This document shows positions 31,845 to 35,203 of a stretch of 35,203 bases of DNA, piece after piece. The stretch lies in contig JAHDGK010000014.1 of assembly GCA_020627685.1 (NCBI GenBank), positions 1-35,203 on the forward strand, in the 5' to 3' direction. Every line of letters begins with the position of its first letter. The stretch's first letter is position 1. The translations under genes were made by a program, and so were the position numbers. The DNA comes from Granulosicoccus sp. GTDB lineage: Bacteria; Pseudomonadota; Gammaproteobacteria; Granulosicoccales; Granulosicoccaceae. A model generated the notes under the pieces. It searched no databases. It worked only from the letters and a program-made list of their open reading frames with translations, and was not told where the DNA came from.

Positions 31845-32846
31845 CTAGTGCTTTTGGTTTATCTCTTGTGCAATGGCGATATTTTCTTCACCAACATCAT
31901 CTTTAAAACGCTCCCAAACTGGCTTCATTGCAGCGACCCATTCAGCACGCTGCGTAGCGGTTAGGGCTCGGACTTCACCTCCGGCATTTAGGATGGCCGT
32001 TTTGGCTTCTTCGTTGACCTGGGTAGATTCTGTATTTCGAAGGGCTGTAACATCTGCAACAATGCTTAAGAATTGATCTCGTATTTCAGCATCCAGACTG
32101 TCAAGCCAATCCACAGATGTCACAACCAGATAGTCGATGATTCCGTGGTTGGTTTCGGTAATACCATCTTGTACTTCAAAAAACTTACGCCCATAAATGT
32201 TGGACCAAGTGTTCTCCTGTCCATCGACAACACCGGTTTGCAACGCACCGTACACTTCCGCAAATGCCATCTTTTGCGGATTACCGCCAATGGCTTCCAT
32301 CTGGGCCACAAGCACATCACTGGGTTGGACGCGAAACCGTAAACCTTCTGCGTCTGTGGGTGAAATCAGAGGTTTGTTCGCGGACATTTGTTTCATGCCG
32401 TTGTGCCAGAAAGCCAAACCTTGCAGTCCCCGTTTATTCATTGAGCTACGGAGTGCTTCACCGTGTTCTGAGTTTTGAAATTCATCCACTGCATTGATGT
32501 TCTTAAACATGAACGGTAGGTCAAACAAACGAAACTGCTTAGTAAATTTTTCGAAGAGTGAAAGAGACGGTGCGGCTAGTTGTACATCTCCTCGAAGCAG
32601 TGCTTCAACGACTTTTTCATCGGTGTATAGAGAGGAGTTCGGGAAAACCTCCATACACGCTTTGCCGTCCATGTCGGCATTCACACGCTCTGCCAGAAGC
32701 GTTGCAGCAATACCTTTGGGGTGTTTGTCAGTATTAGTAACGTGACTAAATTTGATGACAATTTCGCCTTCTTCACAACTGGCGTTAGCGGCCTGTGGTG
32801 CGAGTAACGCTGATGCGATTGCAATAGGCAAGAACAACTTTTTCAT
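31845..32846 (-). CDS. dctP: TRAP transporter periplasmic substrate-binding protein (DctP, C4-dicarboxylate-like)
   Basis: A 333-residue secreted protein. Residues 1-22 form a Sec signal peptide (MKKLFLPIAIASALL, cut near ANA). The mature part follows the dicarboxylate DctP pattern: IVIKFSHVTNTDKHPKG, the ring-closing LRFRVQPSD with Arg172 that salt-bridges the substrate carboxylate, and GQENTWSNIYGRKFFEVQDG with Asn and aromatic ligand contacts. It is closer to malate/succinate/fumarate-binding DctP proteins than the first DctP of the window. A strong GGAGGA ribosome-binding site precedes the ATG. It is first in its operon and divergent from the DctB/DctD genes across 221 bp. This is the standard arrangement in which the two-component system switches on the transporter. 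Fumarate or maleate, end products of pyridine degradation, are conceivable substrates, by inference. Confidence 0.94.
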   Translation of the reverse strand: MKKLFLPIAIASALLAPQAANASCEEGEIVIKFSHVTNTDKHPKGIAATLLAERVNADMDGKACMEVFPNSSLYTDEKVVEALLRGDVQLAAPSLSLFEKFTKQFRLFDLPFMFKNINAVDEFQNSEHGEALRSSMNKRGLQGLAFWHNGMKQMSANKPLISPTDAEGLRFRVQPSDVLVAQMEAIGGNPQKMAFAEVYGALQTGVVDGQENTWSNIYGRKFFEVQDGITETNHGIIDYLVVTSVDWLDSLDAEIRDQFLSIVADVTALRNTESTQVNEEAKTAILNAGGEVRALTATQRAEWVAAMKPVWERFKDDVGEENIAIAQEINQKH

Positions 32847-33067
32847 TATATCCTCCGGTTTCGGTTCAGGTGATCAAAGTGCGGATAGAATGTTAAGAGT
32901 CGCTTATTTTATTTACAACGCGATCATGGTGTTTGTTTATTTTTCAATAAAAACAGCGTTTTACGTAAAAAGTGTGAGTTGCGGCGCCTTAGGAAATATG
33001 GAAATCCATAATTATTTAGGTGCAGTTTATAAAGATCCACAATTATCCCGCAGATGAGCTTTATTAA
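32847..33067. promoter_or_regulatory. Divergent control region between the second dctP and the DctB-like kinase gene
   Basis: This 221-bp AT-rich gap must hold the promoters for the TRAP operon (-) and the sensor/regulator operon (+). DctD-type regulators act with sigma-54, but I could not find a convincing -24/-12 element (GG, ten bases, GC) directed at dctP. A single GG-N10-GC at 32869-32882 points toward the kinase gene and is a poor match around its core. No long inverted repeat is visible. Confidence 0.4.
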
Positions 33068-34780
33068 GTGAGAAAATTCGCTGTAGTTTGTTGCGCGTTG
33101 TTGCTGATGACTGTCATTGCATTACTCGTCTGGCATAAAACGTACAACTCTGTCATCGCAGATCTGAGAAACAACGGTTACAACAACCTGGATAGAATTA
33201 TCGGTCAGTTTGAAGGTAATCTCTCGCAATTCAGAACGCTTGCGACCCTGGTTGCTCGTCAACCGGACGTGGTGAAGCTTGCGTTAAACCCAACCAGTAG
33301 TTACTTACCGGATGGGTATTTAGGGCTCACTGCAGCGACGTCAGGTGCATCCCGCATTGTTCTTTATAATTCAGAAGGTCAACCTATTTCTGCGCATGCG
33401 CAAGAGATTGACTCTGACAACGACGACACTATTAACCCCAATGTATCTTCTAAGTATTATTTTAAAAGAGCGATGAACGGTGCGCTCGGTTTTGAATATG
33501 TAATCGATGAAGACGCCAATACTCGAAAATTTATATTTGCACGTTCGGTGTTAGGAAAACAAAATTTGCAATGGGCAGTCGTTGCGGTAGAAGTATCCTT
33601 AGGGCGTTTTGAAGATGAATGGAGCAGTTTAAAAGAGACGGTTATATTTGTTGACGATAACAATACGGTGGCCCTGAGTAATAGAGCCAACCTGTTGCAC
33701 CGGCCGTTGTCACAAACTCGAAACGGGCCCATCGAAAATGATGCTGTGTATGTGGGTGAAGTCGGTTATGAACCCAAAGCGCGTTTACTACCGCTAGGGA
33801 AAATTGCCTACGGTGCTGGAATCATTCAACGAGACGTCCCTATATACGAGCTGCGGGCTTTCCTATTTGTTGATGATTCTGTGGCCCGTAATTCTGCGTA
33901 TTTGTCGATGGGGCTTGTGTTTGCGCTGGTGGGTTTTTTAATTAGTGTTATCTACGCTATCTGGAGTCATCAGAGACATCTCTTAAGTCAATTGGAATCA
34001 GAGCAAACACTGGCAATAGAGTTGGAAAAGCGGGTAGAAGAAAAATCTAAGCAGTTGCAGGCTACGCAACATGATTTAGTACAAGCGGCCAAACTCACTG
34101 CATTAGGAAAAATGTCAGCAGGAATAGGGCATGAGCTCAATCAACCTATTGGTGCTATTAAAAACTTTGCGATAAACGGTAAGCGTCTTCTAGAGAGAAG
34201 GCAATTGGAGCTTGTTGACGAAAATCTCTTTGATATTGCTGCACAGGCCGATCGTATGGCGCGCATCATCAGTCATCTGAGGGCTTTTGCTCGTCATGAG
34301 CCCGTTGAGATATCCACGATAAATCTGGTGAGTACGGTTAATTCAGCGCTAAAGCTTATTGAGGCAGAGTTGGATAGCGCAGGTGTTAGTGTGAATTTTC
34401 AACCGCTTGAAAAAGAGTATTTTGTGCAGGGTGGAAAAGTCAGACTTGAACAAGTGATTGTTAATATCATGAACAACGCTGTTGATGCCATGAAAAACTC
34501 AGCGCAAAAGGAGATATGGCTTGATATTGTTCGATCGCAAAATTCTACGCTATTGACAATAAGAGATACCGGGCATGGCATCGATGATACCGATAATGTC
34601 TTTGAGCCGTTTTACACCACCAAAACCGTTGACCAAGGAGACGGTTTAGGACTAGGGCTTTCCATATCTCACGGTATCGTTGCAAGTTTAAAGGGTCACT
34701 TGAGTTGTGAAAACCATGCACGAGGCGCAACGTTTACGATTGAGCTTATGAACGCGAACGGAGAGACTGACAGTGTCTAA
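33068..34780 (+). CDS. dctB: DctB-like membrane sensor histidine kinase
   Basis: A 570-residue sensor kinase. A membrane helix at about 5-23 is followed by a periplasmic sensor of some 255 residues of the double-Cache type (ASRIVLYNSEG, SKYYFKRAM, RKFIFARSV). A second membrane helix lies at about 279-299, then a coiled linker (QLESEQTLAIELEKRVEEKSKQLQ, from 308). The HisKA domain has phospho-accepting His355 in SAGIGHELNQPIGAIKN. The ATPase domain has the N-box VIVNIMNNAVDAMKNS, DTGHGID, and GLGLGLSISHGIVASL. DctB senses C4-dicarboxylates outside the membrane and phosphorylates DctD. The start is GTG at 33068. The response-regulator gene overlaps its end by 8 bp. The position opposite a C4-type TRAP operon supports this role strongly. 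Confidence 0.93.
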   Translation: MRKFAVVCCALLLMTVIALLVWHKTYNSVIADLRNNGYNNLDRIIGQFEGNLSQFRTLATLVARQPDVVKLALNPTSSYLPDGYLGLTAATSGASRIVLYNSEGQPISAHAQEIDSDNDDTINPNVSSKYYFKRAMNGALGFEYVIDEDANTRKFIFARSVLGKQNLQWAVVAVEVSLGRFEDEWSSLKETVIFVDDNNTVALSNRANLLHRPLSQTRNGPIENDAVYVGEVGYEPKARLLPLGKIAYGAGIIQRDVPIYELRAFLFVDDSVARNSAYLSMGLVFALVGFLISVIYAIWSHQRHLLSQLESEQTLAIELEKRVEEKSKQLQATQHDLVQAAKLTALGKMSAGIGHELNQPIGAIKNFAINGKRLLERRQLELVDENLFDIAAQADRMARIISHLRAFARHEPVEISTINLVSTVNSALKLIEAELDSAGVSVNFQPLEKEYFVQGGKVRLEQVIVNIMNNAVDAMKNSAQKEIWLDIVRSQNSTLLTIRDTGHGIDDTDNVFEPFYTTKTVDQGDGLGLGLSISHGIVASLKGHLSCENHARGATFTIELMNANGETDSV

Positions 34781-35203
34781 TACTGTATTGCTTGTAGAAG
34801 ATGATTCTGCAATGAGAAAATCCATCACGCAATCACTCCGCATGGATGGTTTAGAAGTTCTTGAAACCGGTAGTTTTGAAGAGGCGGTGTTGCATTTAAA
34901 TCGTCGATTTGAGGGGGTGGTACTGACCGACATCCGTCTACCGGGAAAAGACGGCTTTGAAGTGTTAAACCATTGTCAGTCCCTTGATGAAAAGTTACCC
35001 GTGCTTTTGCTAACCGGAGAGGGCGATATTCCCATGGCATTGGAAGCCGTTCGCCAGGGAGCGTGTGAGTTCTTAGAAAAGCCAATACATCCCGATCAGC
35101 TCACGCAGGCTATTAAAAAATGGCTGATGGCACGAGAGCTGACGCTTAAAAACCGGCTTTTAGAAGAACGACTTAATCAAACAGATTCGGTCGCAAATGC
35201 GTT
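34773..35203 (+). CDS. dctD: DctD-like response regulator, 3' end cut off
   Basis: 143 residues are visible before the window ends. They form a full receiver domain: acidic pocket VEDD (residues 8-11), phospho-accepting Asp53 in VVLTDIRLPGKDG, Thr81 in LLLTGEGDIPMALEAV, and Lys103 in FLEKPIHPDQL. A helical linker follows, KWLMARELTLKNRLLEERL. The receiver and linker are those of the NtrC/DctD class, so a sigma-54-interacting AAA+ domain and a DNA-binding domain are expected just beyond the window. The start is GTG at 34773, overlapping the kinase stop by 8 bp. Its likely target is the divergent dctP-dctQ-dctM operon. The output domain cannot be confirmed from this window. Confidence 0.88.
   Translation, partial: MSNTVLLVEDDSAMRKSITQSLRMDGLEVLETGSFEEAVLHLNRRFEGVVLTDIRLPGKDGFEVLNHCQSLDEKLPVLLLTGEGDIPMALEAVRQGACEFLEKPIHPDQLTQAIKKWLMARELTLKNRLLEERLNQTDSVANA

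Noticed and set aside
32869-32882. GG-N10-GC spacing resembling a sigma-54 promoter
   Set aside because: It points toward the kinase gene, not dctP, and the bases around both elements match the consensus poorly.
1-35203. Search by eye for CRISPR arrays, tRNA/rRNA genes, insertion sequences, prophage or toxin-antitoxin genes
   Set aside because: No direct-repeat arrays, cloverleaf-like sequences, transposase or phage-like proteins were seen. Gaps are short and accounted for.

Overview
The window reads as chromosomal DNA of a Gram-negative heterotroph, most likely a marine gammaproteobacterium. The evidence is two complete DctPQM TRAP transporters, a DctB/DctD-type two-component system, an ABC-F protein very close to enterobacterial YbiT, and dense catabolic operons. 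The genus cannot be fixed from sequence alone. There are no rRNA or tRNA genes, insertion sequences, phage genes or CRISPR arrays. No intergenic gap exceeds about 240 bp.

Layout. (1) 1-5331: the 3' end of a RidA-family gene (+), then on the minus strand a PuuC-like aldehyde dehydrogenase, a TRAP transporter (dctM, dctQ, dctP) and a small ACT-domain protein. (2) 5332-5548: a divergent control region with a 19-bp palindrome, next to an IclR-family regulator gene. (3) 5549-20355 (+): a long catabolic run of IclR regulator, class III aminotransferase, metallo-beta-lactamase-fold hydrolase, orphan TctC-type binding protein, Tm-1-like (UPF0261) protein, PuuB-like FAD oxidoreductase, type I sulfatase-family hydrolase, SDR, NicX-like ring-cleaving dioxygenase, alpha/beta hydrolase, acyl-CoA-dehydrogenase-like flavoprotein, acyl-CoA ligase and PhyH-type dioxygenase. 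(4) 20386-27353: a DMT exporter (-), then (+) an M20 amidohydrolase, a Cys/Met-family PLP enzyme, a second 2OG-Fe(II) oxygenase, and a two-subunit molybdenum hydroxylase (2Fe-2S subunit plus Tat-exported Mo-binding subunit). (5) 27364-29606 (-): YbiT-like ABC-F and a MarR regulator with a perfect 14-bp-arm inverted repeat just upstream of its start. (6) 29743-35203: a second TRAP operon (dctM, dctQ, dctP; -) divergent from a DctB-like kinase and a DctD-like response regulator (+, cut by the window end).

How it may fit together. The most informative gene is the NicX homologue at 14861. It aligns along its whole length with 2,5-dihydroxypyridine 5,6-dioxygenase as I remember that sequence, and it keeps the two His and one Asp iron ligands. 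It overlaps an alpha/beta-hydrolase gene, the fold class of NicD (N-formylmaleamate deformylase). A molybdenum hydroxylase of the type that hydroxylates N-heterocycles lies about 9 kb downstream. NicE (maleate isomerase) and NicF (maleamate amidohydrolase) are not seen. In their place the operon continues with an ACAD-like flavoprotein, a CoA ligase and a PhyH oxygenase. My inference is a catabolic island for an imported nitrogen compound, possibly an N-heterocycle or an amine/betaine conjugate, that does not match the standard nicotinate pathway. A second possible novelty is the block at 21453-24612, which joins an amidohydrolase, a Cys/Met-family PLP enzyme and an oxygenase whose motif spacing recalls the BesD/HalD free-amino-acid oxygenases.
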